Assembly: GCF_000003605.2 (NCBI RefSeq)
Contig: NW_003111483.1
Coordinates: 129,564 to 170,444, forward strand
Direction of reading: 5' to 3'
DNA: 40,881 bases
Origin: Saccoglossus kowalevskii
Taxonomy: Eukaryota; Hemichordata; Enteropneusta; Harrimaniidae
The notes beneath the pieces were generated by a model. That model was given only the letters and a program-made list of their open reading frames with translations, was not told the DNA's origin and did not search any database. The position numbers and the translations under genes are program-made. How positions within the stretch are numbered: the stretch's first letter is position 1; each line of letters starts with the position of its first letter. Positions 1 to 15,915 of the stretch are shown here, piece by piece.

Positions 1-358
1 GAGAGTATGAGAATCAGAAGTCCTGTGCCCATCATTGGACGTGAATTAACAACACTACTGACCCCTTCCAGATGGAAAAGTGATTCCTGCAGGTGTGTTT
101 ATTTTAATAAATTAAATAATTTACTTGATAAATTGGTGTAGTAATAAAAAGATAATTGGTAACATTGTACGATATATATATAACGGATGAATTATAATCT
201 CTATCAACAGGGTATAACGTAATAATACCAATATATTTATTACACCATAACGAACTTTTATGAAAAAATCCAACCAAGTTTGATCCATCCGGATTCTTGC
301 CAGAAAATGTAAAAGATCGATCTCCATTTGCATTTACACCATTCTCTGCAGGACCAAG
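1..358 (+). pseudogene. CYP4-like P450 pseudogene, 3' fragment (exons 7-8)
   Basis: This is the end of a P450 gene that begins left of the window. Positions 1-92 match the last 91 bases of exon 7 of P450-1 (8182-8272), including the ESMR helix-K motif (ExxR) and the donor at 93. One extra C in the run at 62-65 shifts the frame, so the normal proline-asparagine-glycine turn is lost. Positions 211-358 match exon 8 (8389-8536) with intact splice sites. There the tryptophan codon TGG of P450-1 is TGA at 261-263. No usable exon 9 with the heme-binding cysteine end follows, only the decayed relic at 746-858. A frameshift, a nonsense codon and a missing last exon make this a pseudogene with high certainty, unless the first two are assembly errors. 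Confidence 0.88.
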
Positions 359-745
359 GTAAAGCTGTACTTAGCCATGTATGGGATACGTGTTTTGTAT
401 TTGTTAATCTCAAAATCATTCATGAAAATGTAAACTGGCATGGTCGTACATAGTTTTACACATGATTTGTTTGATATTGGAGTTGATAACAATAGTCTAA
501 TAGTCACAAATGTGTTTTATAGACAAGGGGTATTTTCAATAGTTTGCTTTTATCACTGCACACGAAGGAGATGATCATGACAAATGTTATGAAATTATGA
601 CACTATATGATGACTGCATGAACAACCACTGTATTGTAACCGGGGAGTTTTATCTTCCTGGTTTTCAGCTCAGTAAATGTTATTTATAGAAGACAAAAGC
701 CAGGCGAATAATTTCATGAATATATGTTGTGTGGGATATATTTAG

Positions 746-858
746 AAATTGTGTCGACCAATATTACATTAAGTGGATGGATGGAAATATAAACTGTCAA
801 TTGCAATTTGGGGCAACCATAAGCAACAGTACTACCAGATATGAATTGACATGTACGA
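746..858 (+). pseudogene. decayed P450 exon 9 relic (copy 1)
   Basis: After an acceptor-like TTTAG, the bases AAATTGTGTCGACC resemble the start of P450 exon 9 (AAATTGTATTGGAC, encoding RNCIGQ). A later ACCAGAT...GAATT piece resembles the end of exon 9 (RSSNGI). The reading frame and the Gly of the heme loop are lost. The same relic with the same changes lies at 9498-9620, so the decay came before the segmental duplication. A short open frame runs through it, but it does not encode a P450 end. Confidence 0.55.
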
Positions 859-1323
859 AACATAAATATGATTTAAATATAGAATTACGCAACACCACCG
901 CCTACACGGGGAAAAACTGGTTTGGCGTAATGTTACTTCATTGTAGCAAGTATTATAGATAACCTGATTGTATTGCCTGTATTTGAGTGTTTTTTTTTCA
1001 GCAGCACGACGTATTGTTTTAGCACTAGTTAATATGGAAAATAGTCTGTGGGACTTGTGGGCAGTGTGTACTGAACATTATTAACGCTGACAATTATTGA
1101 GTATCATATAGTACCAAGACATAGTGTTTGTACCCGTATGGTGTAGTATTAAGTTAAAATAGGTGAACATATTAGGCCAGTAAATTTGGGTTGACATAGG
1201 CGTTGTAGCTGAATGTAATATGAAACACTGATGTGACAGACAGGTCACATTTTTGACATTGGTGTTACGCGGCGACACTCGGAGTATAGCTCAAAGGTTA
1301 TTGGGATGATTTTGAATTCAATT

Positions 1324-2583
1324 CTGACCAGGGATATGCTGGCAGGTACTCATTGGTACTATCCACTAACAACACACTCATCTCGTCAACTCATTGTTCC
1401 CCATCCATTTGTTTAACAATTGCTGCGCTGATTTTGAGCTTTCCGTAAAAAATACATGGTATTTATCGTCACTGGTGTTGGATCATACAAATTGTTGCTG
1501 ACGTCAGTGCATTTGACACCAAGCAGCACACCAAATTGTACCACGTGTATTTACCCTGCCATGGAAAAAACATTTTTCTAATTAAACCTGATACTTTCGA
1601 TTGTTAGTCTGAACCTTACACAACAAGGTCACAAGAGTGACAATCTGAAAATACCACAACAAGTCAAACGACACACGGCGTGAGCACTGAGCATAACCGA
1701 GTCGATCAACACGACACACGGATAACATTGAATACTAATAGAACGTTATGGACATCATACAGCCATCATCTGTGACCTTCAAAGCAACACAGATTGAATA
1801 GTAGCCAATCGGCGCTGTAGATATGACATGAACACTATAATACTGTTAAGGGTCTTTGTATGACAAACTCACGGTCACAAGTAACTACATTCAAAGCAGG
1901 ATCAAGAGCAATCACTGTGAACCTCCAGGTCACTTTCGGAACAGGTTCAATGGAACTTCCGTCAAACTTAGTCTTAACTCCACAGCCCTGTATTCTCCTG
2001 GTCTATATACATATTCAAAACACATCCACACTATTTGAATCTACCAATCAGACTGCATATTATTGTGTGCTAACATCTATCTCAATCGAGTTACTGTAGT
2101 AATAACGTTATCACAATGTTAGTAATTGTTTATTCAGTTAAAACAAAGGGTGAAATGGGTTAACCAATTCAGCAATTCGCAAAGTTCATGCGAATGTTGT
2201 GTACAACAATGTTTGCATTCCCAATAACGGGCGTGAAATTCATTTTTCATTCGTATTTAACCAAACTCATTAAAGGTAAGACGAATTATTAGAGAGCAAC
2301 TAATATTTTTTTTACATTTAATTAGTTTTCTCGTGTGTTGTTTCCAAGTCTTCTTTACATCTCTTTTTACAGTGGAACCCGACCGTGTACAACACGTTGA
2401 CAGAGACCATGTTTCATTTACTATAATGATCTGTAATTTCGTGTTTTATATTACTGTTCTTAATACACCCCTGTATGAATATTGAACACGCCCTCAAAGG
2501 TGTTAAACTGATACAAACTGACAAGTCAATTTAAGCCGAACATTGTTTATTTTTATCCCTCTGCTTTTCATTTATTGACTAAA
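1324..2583. other. intergenic, upstream of P450-1
   Basis: This is AT-rich sequence between the duplicated block and the first exon of P450-1. It should contain the P450-1 promoter, but I cannot point to a convincing TATA box or conserved site. The short open frames around 1856-2099 overlap each other in two frames and match nothing I recognise. Confidence 0.5.
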
Positions 2584-5500
2584 ATGCTTATACTTCTGAC
2601 ATCAACCTTGCGAGATATAGTGTATATATTGTATAGTTTGATCGACTACCATGTTCTGCTTTTAATTGTATTCGGCAATGTAATGTACACATTGTACCAA
2701 CAACTGCAAACAAGATGGAGGGCTGAGAGAGACCTGGCAGGAATACCAAGTCCAGATCGTCACTGGCTGTTTGGGAACATAATATTGGTTCGTAATATTC
2801 TGACATTACAATGTTCATGACAAAAAATCCATGTGTACACTGATAATTATGTTTTATAAATACAGTTTACCAATCAACATATGGTATTTTATTCATGTAT
2901 TAATATGCCACAACTGTGGAAGCAGAAATAAACATATTAACTGTAAGCTGTTATTTGATGTACCTGCATATGTGTTCCTGCATGCACAGTTGAAAAACAC
3001 AGAAGCTGCATTGGCCAAATTCTATAGTCGATCGAAAGAATTAAGCCCAGCGTCAGTGTTATGGCTTGGACCATTTGCACCAGTAGTATTGCTCAATCAT
3101 CCACAGACCGTAAAGGTTATATTGTGCGCTACAGGTATGTGTTTACGTCATTACATCATATTTAATCACACTCCTATTCGCAGGCGGGGAGAACCCCTAA
3201 ACTAAATATGACAACAGTTTAAATTGGCACAAAAAAACTATCAACCATTTTTTTCACAAGCGCTAGTTACAATACTACGGATATGTTATTTATGCCATAT
3301 TAGGTCATTAAATATGTTAATCAGATCTAGTTTGCAATATCTTCAATATAACAATGTTGAAATGTCTTTGTCTGCCATACTGCTCTTGATATTACTTTGT
3401 ACGTGATCTAAGCATTGTGCAAAGAACTGGTGAAAACTGCTAAAGTTGCCAAAATAACACAAACTCAACTTTTAGACAATCCTGGGCAACCAAATAGATA
3501 CATGTTGCACATGTTTCCTTGATACTGTTCAGTCCCAACAACTAGCCCAAATTACAGTTTTCTGAGAAGCTGTTGTAGCTGTTGATTTGGCCAGTGATGA
3601 TGTCAACGAGTGGAAATGTCTGACTGTTTCCTCCCGATAATAGAGAACTATCCACTAAAGAGGCAGATTCATTTTACATTTTATCTCAAGTGTACTTTTG
3701 GGATCACTTAATTGTCACACTTGTGTAGAGCGAATTATTTAGTAGGAAGCTTGGATAATTTTACTTATGATGTTCACTTATTTCAATCAAAACATCTGAC
3801 GGCCCTTCGTTCATGTATATCATATTTTGTCATATTCCATCCATATCTAGATCCGAAAGATGATTTATTTTACCACATGTTAAAACCATGGTTAGGCGAT
3901 GGACTTCTAATGAGCAAAGGACAGAAATGGTTTAGAAATCGACTACTTGTGACTCCAGGATTTCATTTTGGCATTCTCAGACCTTATGTACAGATATACA
4001 ATGAATGTGTGAAGACGATGTTGGTATGTTTAATATAGGACCAAGTCAGTTTCACCTTTTTACATTTTACTTTCTTCACGACGTCTTGTGAAAAACGTTT
4101 AACGGAATGTTCCGATATTTTTATGATGATGACCCTAATGTGACTTGGTTTACTTGGTTTGGCAGTCTTCTTGAATTTGAAACCGCTCTTGAAACCGGAA
4201 GTCGCCATTCTAAACCCTTAAATATCCTTCTAAACCACTAAACATTGCGGTAAAAGTTGTTTTTAAACATCCATGTTTAAAGAACATTAAAGTTTGAGAA
4301 ACGTGGGAGGTAGATAACGTTATTTGGCTGCCAGAAAACAGAAAGTAGTTTTTGCTGGTGCTTCAGTTATCATATTACTTTGTAATTTGCAATGTTGCCA
4401 TGTTCTTGTCTGAACTCTTCCAGACAGTGAAAAAAATATTTTCATCTTTGATTTCTGACAAAAATGAATGAATGAATGCACCAACCGATCAAATTGGTAT
4501 TTTGTATATAGCATGTATGGCTAAAACTTCTTATAGGAAAAATACTTTTTACGTGGTTTGGCGCCTTCTAGGATTTTCAGCAAAAATGGTAGAAATTGGG
4601 GAATTTGTTTCTGATGAATGTTTTAACTAATGAATTTAAAATTTGGCATGTAGCTTATATGACCCTATTTTCTTATATGTGAAAATTAAAATAATTTATT
4701 ATTATATAATATATTATAGCGTGCCGTAATTTTGCGGTGTTTTACGGGGTATTTTCATCCTACCATATAAAAAAATGCGAATTCCAAATATGGAATGATA
4801 AGCGTGCTCTAATAATAAAAACAAACTTGGCTGCTAACAGGACTTCTCAAGACTCCACAAGAAGTTCGCTGATTCTTTTCTAAACATTTTTGATTTCGGC
4901 ATTCCCATGATGTATCCTTGGGAATGTATAATACTAGGGTTATTACGAGGATGCCTCAAAGTATGCACTCAGACAGTACACCATCGCATCGACCTCCGCT
5001 ACGCATCGGTCGATACTCCCGCTGCACTGTCATCGGCATACTTTGAGGTATCTTTGTAATAATCTCGTATTATTTACATACCGATTTGCTACTTCTATTT
5101 AACGAAAAGGTTTATAACAAACATACATATAGTTACTAGTAATAGTTATTGTTTCAGATAAGTCTTATTATAATTAAATATAATAATACTACTAATCGGA
5201 ATAATTCGCGACGATCGCAAATTGTGGAAATTTTGGCCGAAAATCCAAGCAGGTAGGTATGTGACTGATACAAAATGTATTTATGTATTATATAAGAGAT
5301 TATTTTATTCAAAACAGGATAAATGGTCTGATCTATGGAAGTCAGTGGGGTCTCGGACATGCTCTATAGAAGTGTTCGAGCACGCAGGACTTTTGACATT
5401 GGATATTTTATTGAAGTGTATATTCAGCCAAGACAGTAACTGTCAAACTACAAGGTATGTCAAATCACAGATTCCGATAAAAAATGACCTTTGCTGATAT

Positions 5501-8500
5501 CATTTCACTTTACAACTTTATATATACATGTACATTTATTATAATTTTAAAACTTCTTCTTCAGTTCTCAACACCCCTATGTCAGTAGCGTTCATGCTCT
5601 AACATATCTGATAGCTGAACGCATTAGATGTATACCTTACCACAACGACATGATATATAACTTGTCCATCAGTGGATATAAATTCAGGAAAGCCCTCAGA
5701 TCAGTTCATGGTTATTCTGCACGAGTTATCCAAGAACGAAAACAAGCTCTGCGACAAGATGGAGGTGTCACACTCAAAAGGAAATACATCGATTTTCTAG
5801 ATATTCTCTTGACTGCTAAGGTACTACGTTAATTCTAATCTACACATTCAGAACCATCAAGGACTGAGACATCATATATAAAAGATACTTTTAAAGCTCC
5901 TTATCCTAATCTAAATGTTTCGAATATAAATAGACAAATAAAAACATCCACAAATTTATTTCAGGGCATGGCGTTATTGGCGTTAGTCTGAATAACACGC
6001 ACTACTCGATAAATTATACGCTTATCAAGTCATCTTGGGGGGAGTAGCATAATATGGGGGACATAATAATCTCACTCTAAATATACAGGCAATTATTATA
6101 TGGGATCAGTACCAATACATCAACTGTTGAATTGTAACATACAAACGTAAACACTTGGTTTATTTTACACTTTGCATTCTATTTCCCTAGGATGAAGATG
6201 ATAATGGTCTGTCTGACAAAGAAATTCAAGATGAAGTCGATACCTTTATGTTCGAGGGACACGATACAACTGCCAGTGGGTTATCCTGGTGTATGTATTA
6301 TCTTGCAACTCATCCGGAACATCAAAGAAAATGCCAAGAAGAAGTTGATAACTTGTTGAATGAAAGAGCAATGGATGAAATTGAATGGTAATGTTTATGT
6401 TCATTTTGTTTATCTCATAGTGGAGGTAACTTCTCTGACAAACTTTCTTTAGACAAAGTTGTACCAATTTAACTTATTCATTGTAGCATTTAATATATTT
6501 CTGTGTTAATATATATTGATAGTACTATTAGTAATTGTGTTAATATTTAACATAAAAATAGATTTGTTTTGTACTTTTATTCAAAGACGTGGTTCACTTC
6601 AAATAAGATTACATTACATAATGTGTATTCAGCTAACAATACAAGCAGATTACCCTTTGTTTGTTTAACAAGTATTATGATATTTAGGCAATTTAGAAAA
6701 AGTATTCTGCAGGCAGAGATGAAAGTAATCCTTGATTTTTTTGGATATCCGCCTGCATCATACAAGTCAATATAAATAATACCTCTGGGAAGGAAGTCTG
6801 TGTAACATACACTCCTGTCATTTATGAGTATTTTAGAATTGTTCCAAACTACGATGTTTTCTACTGACTGAATGGCACATCATCAACTGTACAGATGGCT
6901 CTTACAAAAAAAGACAGTGTGGTAGACAGTACAGAAAGTTGATATTTACATCAGGAGATAATCACTAATCATAGTATTTCTTGCCACCCTGTCCCCCTTC
7001 AAATAAATTTGTGGATAAATCTGTTTAATGTTTTAATTTTGTTCATTTTAACTACTATAAAATGAAATAAAGAAAGAAATTGTGGAATTAGCAGTGATTT
7101 AACTATTTGTGTTTTGCCTGTCAATGACAGTTTTCGAACATGCCAAAACTGCAAGCATTTTTAAAAGAATCGAGTGCTCCTTCAATCTTCAATTTACATT
7201 CTAGATGTAACAAAAATATATTTGATTGGTGACAATGGCCAGTGAATACTATAGGTTTTATCCATACGATACCTCCGCGCCCAAATGACGAATGAATCTT
7301 ACAATGTAAACTAATTATTAACAGAGCTTAAATATCTCAAGAAGCAGGTTAAATCATTTTCAGATGATGAATATGTCGTATCCGAGCCTTGAATATGTAT
7401 TCCCTTTATAGACTCACTCTGTTTAAGTGATGTCAGAAATAACTCAATGGAATGATTGGGTGGGACAGGGTTTTTTTTTTCTTTTTTGATTTTTTTAGAC
7501 TACTCTGGGAAATGTCTGTGTTCATTTTTGTTGATTACAATTTCATGAACGGCAAGATTTGAAAATTTACTAAAAGTATCTGGAACGTTTTAGAGACTAG
7601 TGTGACACATGCCTGCACTAAAAAAGTTGTATTTAAATAGTTTGCAGTCTTTGAAAATGTTTTACCTTCCACCTGTTCCAGAATTAATTATCTGATTATC
7701 GAATTAAAAAGATTGAAGGAACATGCATGCTGTGAAACAACAGTGGTGAGATTAGATAAGTTATTGAAAACACTTGAAATTCTGAAATAAAAATGTAATA
7801 GTGATACCATTGGCCACACATTTACAGACCAGTGCGATTTTGTCATGAACACTGAATCTGAAATAAAAAGTATATCATAAGTTTGCAACACATTTTAAAA
7901 ACAAGTCAAATGTAACTACGAGTATGATGCAAGCATATTTGCTAAACAAATAACATTCACTTAACTTAAACCTGCATATTTGTACAAGTTTGCCACCATT
8001 TCAAGTACACCTGATCAAACTAACTACAAGCTTGTTATTACTATTCACTAGCTCCTAAGGAGCTTGTTAATTTGTATGCAACATCGTCTCAACTAAAGAA
8101 AAGATTGACCCACATGTATTTGTGTGTTATAAAAACAGGGATGATCTAAGCCATTTGCCGTATACAACATTATGTATCAAGGAGAGTATGAGAATCAGAA
8201 GTCCTGTGCCCGTCATTGGACGTGAATTAACAACACCACTGACCCTTCCAAATGGAAGAGTGATTCCTGCAGGTGTGTTTATTTTAATAAATTAAATAAT
8301 TTACTTAATAAACTGGTGTAGTAATAAAAAGATAATTGATAACATTCCACGAGATATATAACAGAATAATTATATTCTCTATCAACAGGGTATAACGTAA
8401 TAATACCAATATGTTTATTACACCATAATGAACTTATATGGGAAAATCCAACCAGGTTTGATCCAACCAGATTCTTGCCAGAAAATGTAAAGGATCGATC

Positions 8501-8681
8501 TCCATTTGCATTCACACCCTTCTCGGCAGGACCAAGGTAAAGCTTGTTTTTATCCATGGGATACGCGATTTGTAGTCGTCCACCTACCGTATTTATGTAA
8601 AATGGCATGATCTGAAAGTCATCAATACTGTCATGAAATGTTTCTTAATGTTTAGCTCCAAACATCGAACACAACAACAGC

Positions 8682-8714
<33 letters not shown>

Positions 8715-8928
8715 TTTGTACTAATCAATTCATGTCATGTCATATCATTTTAGAAATTGTATTGGACAACATTTTGCAATGAATGAGATGAAAATCGTGA
8801 TTGCGAGGACACTACGTAGATTTGACCTTTCACCTGTACCAGATAATCCTCCACAGAGAGTGCATACTCTTGTCACCAGATCGTCAAATGGAATTCACCT
8901 GCATGTCCAGCCTAGAAATATGGGATAA
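2584..8928 (+). CDS. CYP4: P450-1: cytochrome P450 family 4 (CYP4F-like)
   Basis: Nine coding exons: 2584-2787, 2990-3134, 3851-4023, 5318-5454, 5565-5820, 6191-6387, 8139-8272, 8389-8536, 8754-8928. They join to 522 aa without a stop, and all introns are GT-AG. The product should be an ER-anchored heme monooxygenase. CYP4F enzymes omega-hydroxylate fatty acids, eicosanoids and vitamin side chains; the substrate here is unknown. Visible motifs are an N-terminal hydrophobic anchor (about 5-40), C-helix WFRNR, I-helix FMFEGHDTT with the family-4 glutamate (E327) that can bind heme covalently, helix-K ESMR (E386/R389), and FSAGPRNCIGQ with ligand Cys467. ATG 2584 is chosen because it aligns with paralog starts; an in-frame TTG lies 9 bases upstream. 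The N-terminal ~45 residues differ from the other copies and exon 1 uses the weak donor GTTCGT. Intron 3 carries a MITE-like repeat. Confidence 0.9.
4719..5062 (+). repeat. MITE-like hairpin repeat, copy 1 (P450-1 intron 3)
   Basis: The left part from GTGCCGTAATTTTGCGG matches copies at 17994-18249 and 36010-36090. The right part is a long hairpin. Its arms at 4940-4979 and 5024-5062 are reverse complements with few mismatches and carry CTCAAAGTATGCACTCAGAC. The loop holds a smaller TCGACC/GGTCGA inverted repeat. It lies inside the 1.3-kb intron between exons 3 and 4. No coding capacity is visible, so it is a non-autonomous element. Confidence 0.75.
6388..8138 (+). other. large intron 6 of P450-1
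   Basis: This 1.75-kb intron separates exon 6 (ending in the IEW codons) from exon 7. The donor is GTAATG and the acceptor AAAAACAG. It is AT-rich, with a T-run near 7471-7497. No exon-like P450 relic or mobile-element gene is visible. The short frames at 6246-6775 and 7688-7891 have no recognisable protein character. Confidence 0.6.
8682..8714. repeat. (AAT)n microsatellite in P450-1 intron 8
   Basis: About eleven AAT units lie 40 bases upstream of the acceptor of exon 9. This is a simple repeat with no obvious function. Confidence 0.9.
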
Positions 8929-8960
8929 CAATCATGTTTAGACTGTTGTTAATAACTTAT

Positions 8961-9112
8961 ATAATATAATATAATATAATATAATATAATATAATATAAT
9001 ATAATATAATATAATATAATATAATATAATATAATATAATATAATATAATATAATATAATATAATATAATATAATATAATATAATATAATATAATATAAT
9101 ATAATATAATAT
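8961..9112. repeat. (ATAAT)n microsatellite, ~30 units
   Basis: An almost perfect pentanucleotide array of about 152 bases begins 32 bases after the P450-1 stop codon, so it probably lies in the 3'UTR or immediate flank. The left duplication copy (1-1323) lacks it. Both strands give long open frames of Ile/Leu/Tyr repeats across it; these are artefacts of the repeat. Confidence 0.95.
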
Positions 9113-9497
9113 CTTCAGCAACAATGGTGTTTCGCATCTAAGGTTGACCAGGAACAATACATATATATATATATAAGATATATTACTAAGTATTAAGATA
9201 ATTTAGGAACACAGCATGAATGAGTCGTAGATGCTAACTATTGCCAGAGTGTACAATGACGCAATGTTAATTGTTATGTGCTTGAACAACCTGCGAAATA
9301 CATAAGTTCAATATAAAAGTTGGTAACATGCGAATAGTCAGGTGTTTTGAATAGTTTGATTTTATCACTGCACACAAAGGAGATGATGATCACATTAAAA
9401 TGCACTGTTTTGTAACCGGTGAGTTACTGATATTTTGCTCAGTAAAAGTTTTTTGTATAAGAACTTCATGAATTTATGTTGTGTGGGATATATTTAG

Positions 9498-9620
9498 AAA
9501 TTGTGTCGACCAGTATTACATTACAATAAGTGGATGGATGGAAATATAAATAGTCAATTGCAATATTTGGCAATCCACCATAAGCATCAGTACTACCAGA
9601 TCATCAAATGAATTGACATA
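9498..9620 (+). pseudogene. decayed P450 exon 9 relic (copy 2)
   Basis: This is the same decayed last exon as at 746-858: acceptor-like TTTAG, AAATTGTGTCGACC, then GTGGATGGATGGAAA, ending in ACCAGATCATCAAATG, which is still clearly like the RSSNG end of working exon 9. It lies about 570 bases beyond the stop of P450-1. It is likely a leftover from an older exon or gene duplication and has no intact frame. Confidence 0.6.
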
Positions 9621-10895
9621 TAAAAAAATATGGATATATTTGAAGACTGTTTCTCAAATTATGGTGTTATTTTGGTGTGGTTTTTAAATTGGAGTTAGAC
9701 CACCCCTGAGTAACCAATAACTAAACTGTCATTTGGTACAGGTACTGGCTTCAGAATTGCTAGCTTCAGATTATTTGAAAATAATGTTCCTTAATAGAAA
9801 TTCTTGCTCTGAATTATTGTTACAAGTTTTATAGATTGCCTGTATTTGGATTTGTTGAGTTTAGTTGGCAGGATGACGTTTTGTTTTAGCACTGGTTAAC
9901 ATTGAAAATAGTATGTTTGGTTCTGTGTGTACTGAACATTTTTGAAGCTGAAAATAACTATATCATATAGTACCAAAACATAGTGTTTGTTACCGTATGC
10001 TATGGTGTAGTATTAAGTTAATACATCTGATCATAGGCTAGTAAATTAGGGTTGACATAGGTGCTGTATTTGAATGTGATATAAACACTGATGTGACAGA
10101 CAGCTCACATTTTTTACATTGGTGTTATAAGGCGACACTAGGCCGACATAGCTCAAAGGTTATTGGGATGTTTTTGAATTCAATTCTTATTATTGCATCA
10201 GTTTATCTGTTATTATTTTCCTGTCAATGCTTTCCCTCCATACGTAATATTTTAGGGATTAGGAATTATAATTAATTGTATCACACTTCATACTCGCATC
10301 ATGTATAATCCCTGATGATTTTATATGATATGAAACTCTAGGGCATTTATTTTGATCATTTGATAGTTTTGAATTTTGTATAAATATTCTTACCTAATAC
10401 ACAACGCGTCAAAATTATTACACAAAATGCAAAAGTATTATACGTCTCATCGTTGTTTACGTTGTCATAAGACAGCAATGGTATTTAGGAAGTTGTGTGT
10501 GTGTGGCAGTTTGGTCCCAAATAAACGCCATTTGATATGTGGCATGCTGGGAGAAATGATAGAAGGTGAGTGAGTAGATGTTTTCAGTCGTAGTACTGTA
10601 TCGCATCTCGGTCCCAAATCTCTGTTGTAAAACAAAACAAAAGTAGTTGTGTATTACATAACCGCTTATACCATTCTATATTTTATTTCTGTCTGAATCA
10701 ACGTAACAATGTGCAATTAATTATTACTAGTTATTTTGATACCCCGTTTAATGATTACATACGTTTTGATTAAGATACCTGTAAATAAACACAAACTTTG
10801 ATCTACACATTAGTTCGTTCACCTTATTATGATTTGACACTAGTAAATATATTGTGTTGCAGTATAGTGGCAACGATTTCCATTACTATTCTACG
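9621..10895. other. intergenic, upstream of P450-2
   Basis: The left half up to about 10185 is the non-coding tail of the segmental duplication. The rest is unique and should include the promoter of P450-2. A 65-codon open frame at 10376-10573 contains a Cys-rich stretch but matches no family I know and has no supporting features. Confidence 0.5.
10795..10895 (+). promoter_or_regulatory. conserved 5' flank of P450-2 shared with P450-3
   Basis: Two blocks are shared with the flank of P450-3. ACTTTGATCTA plus TTCACCTT (10795-10828) matches 19582-19615. A 22-base identical block just before the ATG (10874-10895) matches 19669-19690. Spacing to the ATG is similar (101 and 109 bases to the distal block). 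The blocks may hold the core promoter and 5'UTR, or may simply reflect recent common origin. P450-1 and P450-4 do not show them. Confidence 0.45.
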
Positions 10896-15245
<4,350 letters not shown>

Positions 15246-15915
15246 CAGTTTATTTTTCAATACCTTTGTTTCTCTGACACGTCACATTATATATTCAAGG
15301 CTATTGAAACGTCACACTTCAAATTCAATCAATATAATTTAATCAAAGTTAGATTTTTTTCGCGGATAGAAATGTATCGAGGTTACTTCAAGAATTTTCT
15401 CTCGTGAAACTGTATCAAATATACTTACATGTGATCAAGATTTCTATACGTTTACTTAATTGATTAAGCATTTACTAATTGTTGTGCACTAGTTCAAACA
15501 GTAGATATCGACTACTTATTCAATTTTCAGAACATAAATAACACACGAGTTGATCGAAGCTATAGATAAGTGATTGTCTATAGATACTGGACACTATGTA
15601 TGATATATCCTGTGATTTCACATTGTGATAAAAAACGGGATTGTGACGTCACTTAGCAAATGAATATAACTGTGAAGTGTCCTTATGTATAGCGAGCAGT
15701 GCTAATATTAAAGAGTTGAAGAATTTACATGAAGTCGAAAATAAGTGAATTTAATTTTACTTAAATCTATCAATAAAGATATTAGATATTCACCACAGTA
15801 TTTACTTAACCATGCAGCTTACGTCACCACTGATGATGCGGACATTGATGTAAACCGAATGAGTGTAACGTCATCACATACGATTGAATCGGGCATTCAC
15901 TAATTTGAGATGACG
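15246..15915. other. 3' flank of P450-2
   Basis: No gene is visible. Parts of this flank (such as ATAGATAAGTGATTG at about 15562-15576, and AACTGTGAAGTGTCCTTATGTA at about 15669-15690, first 20 bases diagnostic) recur after the broken exon 9 at 16510-16535 and 17225-17250. This shows that the 3' end of P450-2 was duplicated in tandem. Confidence 0.6.

Larger units (their letters stand above)
1..1323. repeat. segmental duplication, left copy
   Basis: This stretch is collinear with about 8182-10185. The shared blocks are P450 exons 7 and 8, the relic exon 9, and a non-coding flank that ends in TTGGGATG-TTTTGAATTCAATTC at 1301-1323 and 10161-10183. The left copy lacks the segment corresponding to about 8640-9320, which holds the functional exon 9 and the ATAAT tract. 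Similarity stops just after 1323. The left end is outside the window. Confidence 0.8.
8182..10185. repeat. segmental duplication, right copy
   Basis: This is the partner of 1-1323. It covers the end of exon 7, exon 8, the functional exon 9 and ATAAT tract (absent from the left copy), the relic exon 9, and a non-coding flank up to about 10185. Blocks shared with the left copy include TTTTATCACTGCACAC, TGTGTGGGATATATTTAG and TAGTATTAAGTTAA. The duplication unit therefore spans about 8-9 kb, one P450 gene plus downstream DNA. Confidence 0.8.

Noticed and set aside
729-962. 77-codon plus-strand open frame
   Set aside because: It only overlaps the decayed exon 9 relic and does not preserve P450 residues beyond a few codons.
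2575-2583. Upstream TTG start for P450-1
   Set aside because: ATG at 2584 is in frame, is a standard start, and aligns with the ATG of the paralogs.
8949-9157. Reverse-strand open frames of Ile/Leu/Tyr repeats
   Set aside because: They are translations of the ATAAT pentanucleotide array, not proteins.
10376-10573. Cys-rich 65-codon open frame between P450-1 and P450-2
   Set aside because: No second exon, no recognisable zinc-binding spacing and no family match. It is likely random.
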